DNA of 32,230 bases from Streptomyces sp. NRRL B-24085 (GCF_001282115.1 NZ_LJBR01000221.1:1-32230), one strand, 5' to 3'. Positions 23,256 to 31,001 are shown, counted from the first letter of the stretch. Notes: generated by a model not told the origin, from the letters alone. A program made the numbers and translations.

Positions 23256-24749
23256 TCAGTTCCCGGGCAACGGGCGGTACACGGTGAGCGCCTCGGGCAG
23301 CTTCTCCAGGGTCACCTCGCCCTGCACCTCGGTCACCTCGCCGTCGTAGGCGAGCAGCGTGCCCGGCGCGACACCCGTCAGACGCAGCCGTCCCACCTGG
23401 ACCGCCGCGTGCGCGGGGGAGCGGGTCAGCGGACCCGCGACGGCCGCGGCGAGCAGGCGCAGCGCGGGCCGGCGCCCGCCGTGCACCACCCGCACGTCGA
23501 ACCGGCCGTCGGCGAGGTCGGTGCGGCGGCCGGGGGCGAGCCCCATCCGGTGATAGGTGCCGTTGCCCACGAACAGCAGCCACAGCGGCCGGGTCCGGCC
23601 GCCGAACTCGGCCTCCAGCGGATGCCGGTCGGCCCGCAGCACCCGCAGCGCCCCGAGCACCCCGGCCGGCCAGCCGCCGATCCGGCCCGACCAGCGCTCC
23701 CGCTCCCGCACCAGCTCCGGGTACACGCCGAGGCTGCACCCGTTGACGAAGACGCCCTCCCGGCCGTCGCTGACGTACCGGCCCACGTCGACGCGCACGG
23801 CCTCGCCCTGGCGGACCGCCCTGGTGAGATCGCGCGCGCCCTCCACCCCGAGGTCGTAGGCGAAGTGGTTCAGGGTGCCGCCCGGCAGTACCGCGAGGGG
23901 CACGCCGTGCCGCAGGGCGATCTCGGCGGCCGCGTTGACCGTGCCGTCGCCGCCGCACACGCCCAGCACCGTGGCACGGGCCGCGGCCTTCTCCAACTCG
24001 GCCCGCACATCGGTCGGTTCGCACTCGACGATCTCGGCCATCGGCAGCCCGTCGTGCAGGGCGCGCACCCGGTCGGCGGTGCCCGAGGCGGTGTTCGCCA
24101 CCATCACCAGACCCTCGCCCTGCGGCAGCGCGGGAACCTCCGCGCGGGGCCGGGCCGGCGGCACGACCTGGGCGCGGGTGGGCACCAGGCCCCGTACGGC
24201 GAACGCGGCGCCCGCGCCGAGGGCCGCGCCGGCCACGACGTCGCTCGGGAAGTGCATGCCCGTGTACACCCGGGACAGCGCGACGGACCAGGCGATCGGG
24301 CCCACCGCCGCGCCCCATGCCGGGGACTCCAGCGCCACGCCGGTCGCGAAGGCGGCCGCTGAGGCGGCATGCCCGGAGGGGAACGAGGTGGTGATCGGCC
24401 GGCGTCCCAGCTGCCGGGCCGCCGGGACCGGGTCCAGGCCGGGGCGGGTGCGGCGCACCGAGCGCTTGCCGAGGGTGTTGACGGTCAGGGAGGCCAGGGT
24501 CAGGGAGGCGAGACCGCGGGCGGCGGCCCTGCGGGACCTGGGGGTGCGGCTCGCGGCCATCGCGGCGGCGGTGGCGAACCAGAGGACGCCGTGGTTCGCG
24601 CTCCTGCTCAGCCGGGGCAGCACCGGCTCGGCCGCGGGCCAGTTCCGGGCGGCCGCGAACGCGAAGAGCCGGGAGTCCAGGGCGAGCAGGCGGTCGCGCA
24701 GCGGGCGCGCGCCGGTGCGCAGGGCGGTGAGATCAACGTCTGGGCTCAT
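23256..24749 (-). CDS. PAP2 phosphatase fused to diacylglycerol-kinase domain
   Basis: This 497-residue fusion has an N-terminal PAP2 domain with all three motifs: KRSVRRTRP (95-103), PSGH (124-127) and SR-X5-H-X3-D (159-170). A diacylglycerol/lipid-kinase domain follows, with GGDGT (266-270) and a later LPGGTLNHF. The halves carry out opposite reactions, removing phosphate from a lipid phosphate and adding it. This architecture is known in actinobacteria, and the enzyme should work on lipids at the membrane. Several hydrophobic segments lie in the PAP2 half. The ATG at 24749 follows GGGTACCC by 8 nt with only a poorly spaced AAGGG, so it may be leaderless. Confidence 0.92.
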   Translation of the reverse strand: MSPDVDLTALRTGARPLRDRLLALDSRLFAFAAARNWPAAEPVLPRLSRSANHGVLWFATAAAMAASRTPRSRRAAARGLASLTLASLTVNTLGKRSVRRTRPGLDPVPAARQLGRRPITTSFPSGHAASAAAFATGVALESPAWGAAVGPIAWSVALSRVYTGMHFPSDVVAGAALGAGAAFAVRGLVPTRAQVVPPARPRAEVPALPQGEGLVMVANTASGTADRVRALHDGLPMAEIVECEPTDVRAELEKAAARATVLGVCGGDGTVNAAAEIALRHGVPLAVLPGGTLNHFAYDLGVEGARDLTRAVRQGEAVRVDVGRYVSDGREGVFVNGCSLGVYPELVRERERWSGRIGGWPAGVLGALRVLRADRHPLEAEFGGRTRPLWLLFVGNGTYHRMGLAPGRRTDLADGRFDVRVVHGGRRPALRLLAAAVAGPLTRSPAHAAVQVGRLRLTGVAPGTLLAYDGEVTEVQGEVTLEKLPEALTVYRPLPGN

Positions 24750-24757
24750 GCCCTTGC

Positions 24758-24765
24758 GGGTACCC
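24758..24765 (-). promoter_or_regulatory. GGGTACCC element 8 nt before the PAP2/DAGK start
   Basis: A palindromic GGGTACCC that can be read as a SigB-type -10 (GGGTAC) on either strand. The placement before the ATG copies that of the holin-like and DUF6158 genes. No good -35 is visible on the minus strand. Confidence 0.35.
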
Positions 24766-24786
24766 GCCGACGGGCTGCTTGGTCGG

Positions 24787-24840
24787 TGCCGTCTGCGGGC
24801 CGCATGTGGCTGGTCGCGCAGTTCCCCGCGCCCCTGAGCG
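24787..24840. repeat. Streptomyces-type intergenic repeat element (half copy)
   Basis: This stretch contains GGTCGCGCAGTTCCCCGCG followed by CCCCTGA. I recall such a string from many intergenic regions of streptomycete genomes, often as a hairpin with its reverse complement. Only one arm is present here. The assignment is from memory and the ends are approximate. Confidence 0.5.
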
Positions 24841-24865
24841 GGATGCGGTGCCGTGGTTTATGCGT

Positions 24866-24895
24866 TTGCCCAGGTCTTGCCTCTGCACCGACAAT
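24866..24895 (+). promoter_or_regulatory. Vegetative promoter candidate, TTGCCC-N18-GACAAT
   Basis: TTGCCC (24866-24871) and GACAAT (24890-24895) are 18 nt apart. The -10 ends 7 nt before the ABC-F ATG at 24903, where no ribosome site exists. This fits a leaderless HrdB-type promoter. Confidence 0.5.
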
Positions 24896-24902
24896 GCGCC
24901 CC

Positions 24903-26525
24903 ATGGGACATCTGGAAGCCGCACATCTCGAGTACTACCTCCCCGACGGGAGGGCGCTGCTCGGCGATGTGTCGTTCCGGGTGGGCGAAGGGGCCGTGGT
25001 GGCCCTCGTCGGGCCGAACGGCGCGGGGAAGACCACCTTGCTGCGGCTGATCTCCGGCGAGCTCAAGCCGCACGGCGGGACGGTCACCGTGAGCGGCGGC
25101 CTAGGGGTGATGCGCCAGTTCGTGGGGTCCGTACGGGACGAGACGACCGTACGGGACCTGCTCGTGTCGGTCGCGCCGCCCGGCATCCGGGAGGCCGCGC
25201 AGGCCGTCGACCGGGCCGAGCACCTGATCATGACCGTCGACGACGAGGCCGCCCAGCTGAAGTACGCGCAGGCGCTGTCGGACTGGGCCGAGGTGCGCGG
25301 GTACGAGTCCGAGACGCTCTGGGACATGTGCACGACGGCCGCGCTCGGGGTGCCCTACGACAAGGCGCAGTTCCGGCAGGTGCGGACGCTGTCCGGCGGT
25401 GAGCAGAAGCGGCTCGTGCTGGAGGCGCTGCTGCGCGGCACGGACGAGGTGCTGCTGCTGGACGAGCCGGACAACTACCTCGACGTGCCCGGCAAGCGCT
25501 GGCTGGAGGAGCGGCTCGCGGAGACCCGCAAGACCGTCCTGTTCGTCTCCCACGACCGGGAACTGCTGTCCCGGGCCGCCGAGAAGATCGTCTCCGTGGA
25601 ACCCTCGCCCACGGGTGCGGACGCCTGGGTGCACGGCGGCGGGTTCGCCACCTACCACGAGGCGCGGCGCGAACGCTTCGCGCGCTTCGAGGAGTTGCGC
25701 CGACGCTGGGACGAGAAGCACGCCCAGCTCAAGAAGCTGGTGCTGAACCTCCGCCAGGCGGCCAGCATCAGCCACGAGCTGTCCTCCCGCTACCAGGCGG
25801 CCCAGACCCGCCTACGCAAGTTCGAGGAGGCCGGACCGCCGCCCGAGCCGCCGCGCGAGCAGGACATCACCATGCGCCTCAGGGGCGGCCGCACCGGCGT
25901 AAGGGCCGTCACCTGCAAGGGACTTGAACTGACCGGCCTGATGAAGCCCTTCGACCTGGAGGTCTTCTACGGCGAACGGGTCGCGGTCCTCGGCTCCAAC
26001 GGCTCCGGAAAGTCGCACTTCCTGCGACTGCTGGCGGGGGACACCACCGTCGCCCACACAGGACAGTGGAAGCTCGGGGCGCGGGTCGTGCCCGGCCACT
26101 TCGCGCAGACCCACGCCCACCCCGAGCTGTTCGGCCGCACCCTCCTCGACATCCTCTGGAAGGAGCACGCCCAGGACCGCGGCGCCGCGATGTCCCGGCT
26201 GCGCCGCTACGAGCTGACCGGACAGGCCGAGCAGAGCTTCGACCGGCTCTCCGGAGGCCAGCAGGCCCGCTTCCAGATCCTGCTGCTGGAGCTCCAGGGC
26301 GTCACCGCGCTGCTTCTGGACGAGCCCACAGACAACCTCGACCTGGAGTCCGCCGAGGCCCTCCAGGAGGGCCTGGAGGCCTTCGACGGCACCGTCCTCG
26401 CGGTCACCCACGACCGCTGGTTCGCGCGGTCCTTCGACCGGTACCTCGTCTTCGGCTCGGACGGACGGGTGCGCGAGACGCCGGAGCCGGTCTGGGACGA
26501 ACGACGCGTCGAACGGGCCCGGTGA
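24903..26525 (+). CDS. ABC-F family ATP-binding protein
   Basis: The product (540 residues) contains two ABC ATPase domains and no membrane segments. Domain 1 has Walker A GPNGAGKTT (37-45), LSGGEQKR and LLLDEPDNYLD. Domain 2 has GSNGSGKSH, LSGGQQAR and LLLDEPTDNLD. A charged helical linker lies between (LRRRWDEKHAQLKKLVLNLR onwards). ABC-F proteins act on the ribosome, either as translation factors or as antibiotic-protection factors, not as transporters. The DEPDNYLD form and the short linker suggest a housekeeping translation factor rather than a resistance protein, though sequence alone does not settle it. The in-frame ATG at 24894 is less likely given the promoter spacing. Confidence 0.92.
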   Translation: MGHLEAAHLEYYLPDGRALLGDVSFRVGEGAVVALVGPNGAGKTTLLRLISGELKPHGGTVTVSGGLGVMRQFVGSVRDETTVRDLLVSVAPPGIREAAQAVDRAEHLIMTVDDEAAQLKYAQALSDWAEVRGYESETLWDMCTTAALGVPYDKAQFRQVRTLSGGEQKRLVLEALLRGTDEVLLLDEPDNYLDVPGKRWLEERLAETRKTVLFVSHDRELLSRAAEKIVSVEPSPTGADAWVHGGGFATYHEARRERFARFEELRRRWDEKHAQLKKLVLNLRQAASISHELSSRYQAAQTRLRKFEEAGPPPEPPREQDITMRLRGGRTGVRAVTCKGLELTGLMKPFDLEVFYGERVAVLGSNGSGKSHFLRLLAGDTTVAHTGQWKLGARVVPGHFAQTHAHPELFGRTLLDILWKEHAQDRGAAMSRLRRYELTGQAEQSFDRLSGGQQARFQILLLELQGVTALLLDEPTDNLDLESAEALQEGLEAFDGTVLAVTHDRWFARSFDRYLVFGSDGRVRETPEPVWDERRVERAR

Positions 26526-26555
26526 CCGACGGCCACCGGACCCGTCCGCAGCCTC

Positions 26556-27659
26556 TCAGACCCAGCGCAGCAGGGCGCCCAGGCCGCCCACCGGGGCCTC
26601 CTCGGATACCGGCGTCACCGACAGCGCCGGGGCGCCCGTCGCCACCGCCGACCTGATCAGCGCGTCGTCCGCGCGCACCGACCAGGTGGTCTGCTCACCG
26701 AGGATCGTCAGATCCGTGCGGCGCACCGCCACCTGGTCCGGGTCCTCCCCGGCCCAGACCCCGCGGTGCGCGTCGGGCCCGTCCGGACGGATCAGGAGCT
26801 CGTCGATACGGTGCTCACGCGCGGCCTCGACCAGCGCGGCAACGCCCTCCACGGCCCCCGGACGGCCGTCGTCGCCCGGCGCGCGAGCCGCGAGGAACCG
26901 TTCCAGCTCCCGCTCCGCGCGCCGCCGTACGTGCTCGGCGCGGGCCCGCTCCACGTCCTCGTCGAGCAGCCGGCTCCCGGCACCGTGCCCGGCCTCCACG
27001 ACCCGGCCGTGCAGCCGCTTCGGCAGCCGCTCGTGCACCGACCGCTTCTCCCGCCCCTCACCGACCAGGACCAGCAGATCGGCACCGGTCTCCTCCTGGC
27101 AGACGGCGAGCGCGTCGGCGATCTCGGCCGCGTTGTGCTCCCAGGTGTTCTCCATCCGCAGCTGGAAGTGCCGCTCCGACCAGTCCGAGCTGCTCGTCCC
27201 GTGCACGGGCCACCGCCTGCCGGTGACCGACCCCGCGCCCTGCCGGCCGAGCGCCCCGCGCAGCTCGAAGTCGGCGCCCTTGCGGTCGACGTACGCCACC
27301 ACGCACACCGGGTCCTCCCCGGCCAGTTCCAGAAGGGGCGCGGTGTGCGGCAGCGGGGCCCAGCGCACCAGGCTGCCTTCCGGGGACCTGGTCAGGGGCG
27401 GGTCCAGGACCACCTCGCCGGCCCGTGCGAAGACGGCCCGGCCGTGCGGTTCGGACGAGTGCCGCAGCTCCTCCAGCGCCTCCCGCACGGCCACGCAGGT
27501 CCTCTCGTCGGCGCCCTGCGCGGACAGCTCGCGGGACACCGCCACCGCCGCCAGATGCCGTTCGTGGGGGGTGTCCTCCGTGTGCCGTGAGGTGTCGACG
27601 TACACGGAGGCCCAGGGGCCCGGATGTTCGTAGAGTGGACGCAGGAAAGCGAGATCCAT
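26556..27659 (-). CDS. baeRF2 / Vms1-like (Rv2629-type) protein
   Basis: This 367-residue cytoplasmic protein matches the bacterial eRF1-like family (baeRF2; Rv2629 in Mycobacterium). It has ASVYVDTSRHTED near the start, a SDWSERHFQLRMENTWEHNA segment, then LLVLVGEGREKRSVHERL, and at the end TTWSVRADDALIRSAVATGA. The family is related to Vms1/ANKZF1 peptidyl-tRNA hydrolases of ribosome rescue, but activity in bacteria is not proven. GGGAGGG lies 5 nt before the ATG. The upstream region shows a SigB-type promoter (GTGT-N15-GGGTAC), fitting the hypoxia/stress link known for Rv2629. It converges on the ABC-F gene with a 30-nt gap. Confidence 0.8.
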   Translation of the reverse strand: MDLAFLRPLYEHPGPWASVYVDTSRHTEDTPHERHLAAVAVSRELSAQGADERTCVAVREALEELRHSSEPHGRAVFARAGEVVLDPPLTRSPEGSLVRWAPLPHTAPLLELAGEDPVCVVAYVDRKGADFELRGALGRQGAGSVTGRRWPVHGTSSSDWSERHFQLRMENTWEHNAAEIADALAVCQEETGADLLVLVGEGREKRSVHERLPKRLHGRVVEAGHGAGSRLLDEDVERARAEHVRRRAERELERFLAARAPGDDGRPGAVEGVAALVEAAREHRIDELLIRPDGPDAHRGVWAGEDPDQVAVRRTDLTILGEQTTWSVRADDALIRSAVATGAPALSVTPVSEEAPVGGLGALLRWV

Positions 27660-27712
27660 CGGTTCCCTCCCGGATGCCGCTCGGGGGCAGTGCGGTAATG
27701 CTTGCGGGGCGG

Positions 27713-27737
27713 GTACCCGAAGCACATGAACGAACAC
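27713..27737 (-). promoter_or_regulatory. SigB-type promoter candidate, GTGT-N15-GGGTAC
   Basis: On the minus strand, GTGT (27737-27734) precedes GGGTAC (27718-27713) by 15 nt, matching GNNT-N14-16-GGGTAC. It gives an untranslated leader of about 46 nt with a ribosome site for the baeRF2 gene. The palindromic GGGTACCC could also serve the DUF6158 gene on the other strand. Confidence 0.55.
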
Positions 27738-28007
27738 GACGAGCGGACCACCACCATGACCGGAGTCGACCCCAGCCAGTTGGACGACCAGCAGCTCATG
27801 AAAGAGCTGGAGACCATCCACCGCACCCGGCACGAGACCCTGCTCCACGGCTCGAACGACGCGCTCAGCACGCACAACGAGCGCATGGCCCGGCTCGAGG
27901 GCGAGTACCTGCGCCGAAACCCGCGCCGGACGGTGGCCGCGGGCCGGACGCGCGAGGGCGCCCGGGAGCGCGGGTCGGGGGAGTCGGCGACGCCGGCGCT
28001 GGACTGA
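27726..28007 (+). CDS. DUF6158-like small protein
   Basis: A 93-residue charged, helical protein with GVDPSQLDDQQLMKELETIH and RTRHETLLHGSNDALSTHNE. This is the DUF6158 pattern of actinobacteria as I recall it; the function is unknown. The ATG at 27726 stands 7 nt after GGGTACCC, exactly as in the holin-like gene, and there is no ribosome site. An in-frame ATG at 27756, where conserved sequence begins, is a real alternative, because the -35 of the opposite promoter lies within codons 3-4 of the longer form. Confidence 0.72.
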   Translation: MNEHDERTTTMTGVDPSQLDDQQLMKELETIHRTRHETLLHGSNDALSTHNERMARLEGEYLRRNPRRTVAAGRTREGARERGSGESATPALD

Positions 28008-28033
28008 CCGTGCGCACCCCGGGAGCAGCCGAA

Positions 28034-28067
28034 GGCGGCCTGCCGATCCCCTGATCAGCAGGCCGCC
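28034..28067. terminator. Hairpin terminator between DUF6158 and the PfpI operon
   Basis: GGCGGCCTGC (28034-28043) pairs perfectly with GCAGGCCGCC (28058-28067) across a 14-nt loop. It lies between two converging genes and could serve both. The remaining sequence to 28155 shows no gene. Confidence 0.65.
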
Positions 28068-28155
28068 GGTGCGCTGCCCGGAGGGCTCAGTGGCGCGTCG
28101 GTTCCCGGCGCCGGTGCGCGGCGGTCGCCGCCGCGGACGCGGCCGGGAGTCCCGT

Positions 28156-28698
28156 CTAGGCGGCCTCCTTCGCGAACACGTCGAGGAACGTCTCGCAGAA
28201 CGCCTTGAGGTCGTCCGGCTTACGGCTGGTGACCAGTTTGTTGTCGCCGTGGTCGCAGACCTTCACCTGCTCGTCCACCCAGGTGCCGCCCGCGTTGCGG
28301 ATGTCCGTCCGCAGACTCGGCCAGGAGGTGAGCACCCGGCCCCGTACGACGTCCGCCTCGACGAGCGTCCACGGCGCGTGGCAGATCGCCGCCACCGGGC
28401 GGCCCTGTGTGAAGAAGTCCCGCACGAACGCCACGGCCTTCTCGTCCATCCGCAGGAAGTCCGGGTTCGCCACCCCGCCGGGCAGCACCAGAGCGCCGAA
28501 GGAGTCCGCGGACGTCTCGCCCACGACCTCCTGCACGGGGAAGGTGTCCGCCTTGTCGAGATGGTTGAACGCCTGGATCTTGCCGGCCTCCGTCGAGACG
28601 AGCACGGGTTCGTGCTCCGCGTCCACCGCCGCCTGCCACGGATCGGTGAGCTCGATCTGCTCGACGCCCTCGGGTGCGGTCAGAAACGCGATGCGCAT
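28156..28698 (-). CDS. DJ-1/PfpI family protein (type 1 glutamine amidotransferase-like)
   Basis: This 180-residue protein carries the nucleophile elbow AAICHAPW with Cys106 and His107, and an N-terminal Glu13 (EGVEQIEL) in the place where PfpI/YhbO-type proteins have their activating Glu. Members include intracellular proteases, glyoxalases III and proposed deglycases; stress protection is the common theme. It is the third gene of a minus-strand operon, 35 nt after the CBS gene, with its own GGAAAGGA ribosome site. Confidence 0.88.
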   Translation of the reverse strand: MRIAFLTAPEGVEQIELTDPWQAAVDAEHEPVLVSTEAGKIQAFNHLDKADTFPVQEVVGETSADSFGALVLPGGVANPDFLRMDEKAVAFVRDFFTQGRPVAAICHAPWTLVEADVVRGRVLTSWPSLRTDIRNAGGTWVDEQVKVCDHGDNKLVTSRKPDDLKAFCETFLDVFAKEAA

Positions 28699-28733
28699 GA
28701 TGATTCAACGTCCTTTCCTGGAAGACCTTTTCC

Positions 28734-29168
28734 TCATACGGGTTCCCCGCCGTCCGGGTCCGCGCGGCTGATGTCGGCGAGCGCCGAGCCCGGGTCGCGG
28801 GCCTCCGCGATGTCGCCGAGGCTCACCATGCCGACCGGCAGACCGTCCTCGACGACCGGCAGCCGCCGCACGGCGTGGGCCCGCATCAGCGCGGCCGCCT
28901 GCGTCACCGGGTCGCCGGGGGCGACCGTCAGCGGGTCCGGCGTGCACACCGACCCGGCGCTCACCGTCAGCGGGTCCACGCCGTCGGCGACCGCCCGGAC
29001 CGTGATGTCCCGGTCGGTGAGCATCCCCACCACGTGCTGACCGTCGGCCACGACGACATCGCCGATGTCCTGCGCGCGCATCAGCCGCGCCGCCTCGACC
29101 AGCGAGGCGTCCGGGCGGACGGCCACCACCCCGGGCGTCATCACGTCCCGGACGAGCTCCGCCGTCAC
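28734..29168 (-). CDS. Protein with a pair of CBS domains
   Basis: The 144 residues are two CBS domains: VRDVMTPGVVAVRPDASLVE with VGMLTDRDITVR, then CTPDPLTVAPGDPVTQAA with VGMVSLGDIAEA. Such pairs form a Bateman module that binds adenosine nucleotides and can sense energy state. No enzyme or channel domain is attached. GTG start overlaps the end of the DUF2795-like gene by 4 nt, so the two are co-translated. Many stand-alone CBS proteins in actinobacteria are dormancy or stress proteins. Confidence 0.88.
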   Translation of the reverse strand: MTAELVRDVMTPGVVAVRPDASLVEAARLMRAQDIGDVVVADGQHVVGMLTDRDITVRAVADGVDPLTVSAGSVCTPDPLTVAPGDPVTQAAALMRAHAVRRLPVVEDGLPVGMVSLGDIAEARDPGSALADISRADPDGGEPV

Positions 29169-29551
29169 GGGGTGCCCTCCGTCCGGGTCAGTGCCCGCGC
29201 CAGCTCCTGCACCGTGGCGTAGTTCTCCTTGCGCGGCAGGCCCTCCACCGCCTCGGTGAGGGGGTCGGGGGCGTTCTTGCGGCGCAGCACCCGCGCCAGC
29301 TCTCCGGGAGCGGCGGGGAACGAGCTGCGGCCCAGGAGCCGGGCCAGCTCCAGCCGGACGGTCTCAAGGGACGCCCCGTCGCTGCCCGGCGTCACGGGTC
29401 CGCCCCAGACCTGCGGATCGTCGTCGGCGGTCGGCTCCGGATCGTGCCACTCCTCGGTCCGGGTGGGGTGCCCGGAGCGGAGCAGTCCCTGGAGTTCGTG
29501 CTTCATCTCGTCGTCGCGGTGGCGGCTCAGCCGGTCGCTGCCTCGCTGCAT
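29165..29551 (-). CDS. DUF2795-like protein, first gene of a stress-type operon
   Basis: This protein has 128 residues. A polar N-terminal 55 residues rich in Asp/Glu/Arg is followed by a helical region (TVRLELARLLGRSSFPAAPG, ELARVLRRKNAP, EAVEGLPRKENYATVQELARAL). The last part resembles DUF2795, a small helical domain of unknown function. The ATG at 29551 has GGAGGG a few nt upstream. A SigB-type promoter (GTGT-N15-GGGTAC) lies about 33 nt upstream, so the CBS and PfpI genes downstream would share it. Confidence 0.72.
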   Translation of the reverse strand: MQRGSDRLSRHRDDEMKHELQGLLRSGHPTRTEEWHDPEPTADDDPQVWGGPVTPGSDGASLETVRLELARLLGRSSFPAAPGELARVLRRKNAPDPLTEAVEGLPRKENYATVQELARALTRTEGTP

Positions 29552-29583
29552 GTCTCCCTCCAGATCTTCGGGGTCCGCACCGC

Positions 29584-29608
29584 GTACCCGTGCACCGGAG
29601 GCCGACAC
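29584..29608 (-). promoter_or_regulatory. SigB-type promoter candidate, GTGT-N15-GGGTAC
   Basis: On the minus strand, GTGT (29608-29605) and GGGTAC (29589-29584) are 15 nt apart. The -35, spacing and -10 are identical to the candidate before the baeRF2 gene. It drives the DUF2795-CBS-PfpI operon. Confidence 0.6.
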
Positions 29609-29680
29609 GGGGTTTGCCGGACAGAAGTCGGGAGACCCGTTCACGACCCCCCGCGCACCTCCCTTGGGAAGGACATGGCG

Positions 29681-29851
29681 ATGGTGCTCCTCGCCGCGCT
29701 CATACCGATCCTCATGCTCGCCGCCGTGCTCGCGCTGGGCAGGTACGAGGAAGTCATGCTGCCGGAGCCCGAGGGCGACCGGCTCGAACCGGCCGCGCTC
29801 CCGACGGCTGCTTCTCCCGCCCCGGCGGGAACTCCCGCACCTTCGCCCTGA
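29681..29851 (+). CDS. Small single-pass membrane protein
   Basis: The product (56 residues) is one hydrophobic helix (MVLLAALIPILMLAAVLALG), then RYEEVMLPEPE and a Pro/Ala/Ser-rich tail. The ATG at 29681 is preferred over 29675 because GGAAGGA (29667-29673) is 7 nt before it but only 1 nt before the other. A GTTT-N14-GGGAGA sequence at 29612-29635 may be its promoter, with an imperfect -10. The family and role are not known to me. Confidence 0.65.
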   Translation: MVLLAALIPILMLAAVLALGRYEEVMLPEPEGDRLEPAALPTAASPAPAGTPAPSP

Positions 29852-30196
29852 GGCCCTGCCTCCCCCTGGGCCTCCCCCTGGACGCCCGCACCGCCGGAGA
29901 CACGGCCGCGCCCCGCTCGCGCAGCCTGTGGAGGACGTGGTCGGACACCTCGGCGCCCGTGGGCCGACCTCCCGGCCACAGACGGCACAGGCAGCCGTAC
30001 GGGTCCCCGTGGGGGCGAGCGGAAAACCCGGCCGGGGTTTGCCCCGCGGGGCCGGGGGCAGGCGCACTCACAGTGCTTCGGACCGGAGGCACGTCCGTGG
30101 GAGCGGCGATCGGCCGCCACGGCCGCGCCTGTCCGCACACGGAAGCGCCCCCCGCCGATCGTCCACCAGAGCACGATCCAGGGAGTTGCGACGCAC
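29852..30196. other. 345-nt stretch without a convincing gene
   Basis: The stretch holds a 12-bp palindrome (GCCCCGCGGGGC) beside further GC-rich dyads near 30030-30065, plausibly a terminator for the small membrane gene. The sigma-factor promoter should also be here, but no clear -35/-10 pair is visible. A minus-strand frame with coding-like composition (PYGCLCRLWPGGRPTGAEVS) crosses it. It lacks a good start and ribosome site and would run over the small membrane gene. Confidence 0.5.
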
Positions 30197-30994
30197 ATGC
30201 CCACTCCAGTGAGCGCGAAGCACCACCCGCACGACGACGCACCCGACACCGCCGAGGCATTCCGCAGGCTCGCCGCGCTGCCCCCGGGACCAGAGCGCGA
30301 CACCCTGCGCGGACGGGTCGTCGAGGCCTGGCTGCCCATGGCCCACCGGCTCGCCGGCCGCTTCCGCAGCCGGGGCGAGAGCTACGACGACCTGTGCCAG
30401 GTCGCCGCCCTCGGCCTCGTCAAGGCCGTCGACCGCTACGACCCCGAGCGCGGCAACGCCTTCGAGAGCTACGCCGTGCCCACCATCACCGGCGAGATCA
30501 AGCGGCACTTCCGGGACCACATGTGGACCCTGCACGTGCCGCGCCGGGTCCAGGACCTGCGCAACCGCGTCCGCATCGCCTCCCAGGACCTCGCCCAGAC
30601 CATCCCGGGGCGCGGGCCCACGGTCGCCGAGATCGCCGAGCACGCGAACATGAGCGAGGAGGACGTCCTGGTCGGCCTGGAGGCCCTGGACAGCTTCACG
30701 GCCCTCTCCCTGGACGCCGGACTGCCCGGCAGCGAGGACGGCTACTCGCTCGCCGACGCCCTCGGCTCGGCCGACCCGGCGCTGGACACGGTCGTCGACC
30801 GCGAGTCCGTCAAGCCCCGGCTGGCCGCCCTGCCGGAGCGGGAGCGCGCCATCCTCTACATGCGCTTCTTCGGCGACATGACCCAGAGCCGGATCGCCGA
30901 GCAGCTCGGCATCTCCCAGATGCACGTGTCCCGGCTGATCAGCCGCTGCTGCGGACGGATGCGCGAGGAGATCATGCGCGACGCCGCCGGCTGA
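30197..30994 (+). CDS. SigB/SigF/SigG-family RNA polymerase sigma factor
   Basis: This 265-residue factor has sigma-70 regions 2, 3 and 4. Region 2 spans about 45-115 (YDDLCQVAALGLVKAVDRYD, then FESYAVPTITGEIKRHFRDH), region 3 about 120-190, and region 4 about 208-258 with the helix-turn-helix TQSRIAEQLGISQMHVSRLI. The length and the GEIKRHFRDHMW segment put it in the group 3 SigB/F/G family that recognises GGGTAC/T-type -10 elements. No anti-sigma or anti-anti-sigma gene adjoins it, so it must be controlled from elsewhere or by transcription. GGGAG lies 11 nt before the ATG. GGGTAC elements in this window are possible targets, but streptomycetes have many paralogues. Confidence 0.92.
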   Translation: MPTPVSAKHHPHDDAPDTAEAFRRLAALPPGPERDTLRGRVVEAWLPMAHRLAGRFRSRGESYDDLCQVAALGLVKAVDRYDPERGNAFESYAVPTITGEIKRHFRDHMWTLHVPRRVQDLRNRVRIASQDLAQTIPGRGPTVAEIAEHANMSEEDVLVGLEALDSFTALSLDAGLPGSEDGYSLADALGSADPALDTVVDRESVKPRLAALPERERAILYMRFFGDMTQSRIAEQLGISQMHVSRLISRCCGRMREEIMRDAAG

Positions 30995-31001
30995 CCCGGG
31001 C

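Noticed and set aside
23245..23262. Small dyad ACTGAC/GTCAGT at the end of the PAP2/DAGK gene as a terminator
   Set aside because: Only a 6-bp stem that overlaps the stop codon, which is weak for Streptomyces. The downstream methyltransferase gene may be co-transcribed.
25101..27306. Additional genes antisense to the ABC-F and baeRF2 genes
   Set aside because: These frames have no family motifs, and the codon bias belongs to the opposite strand.
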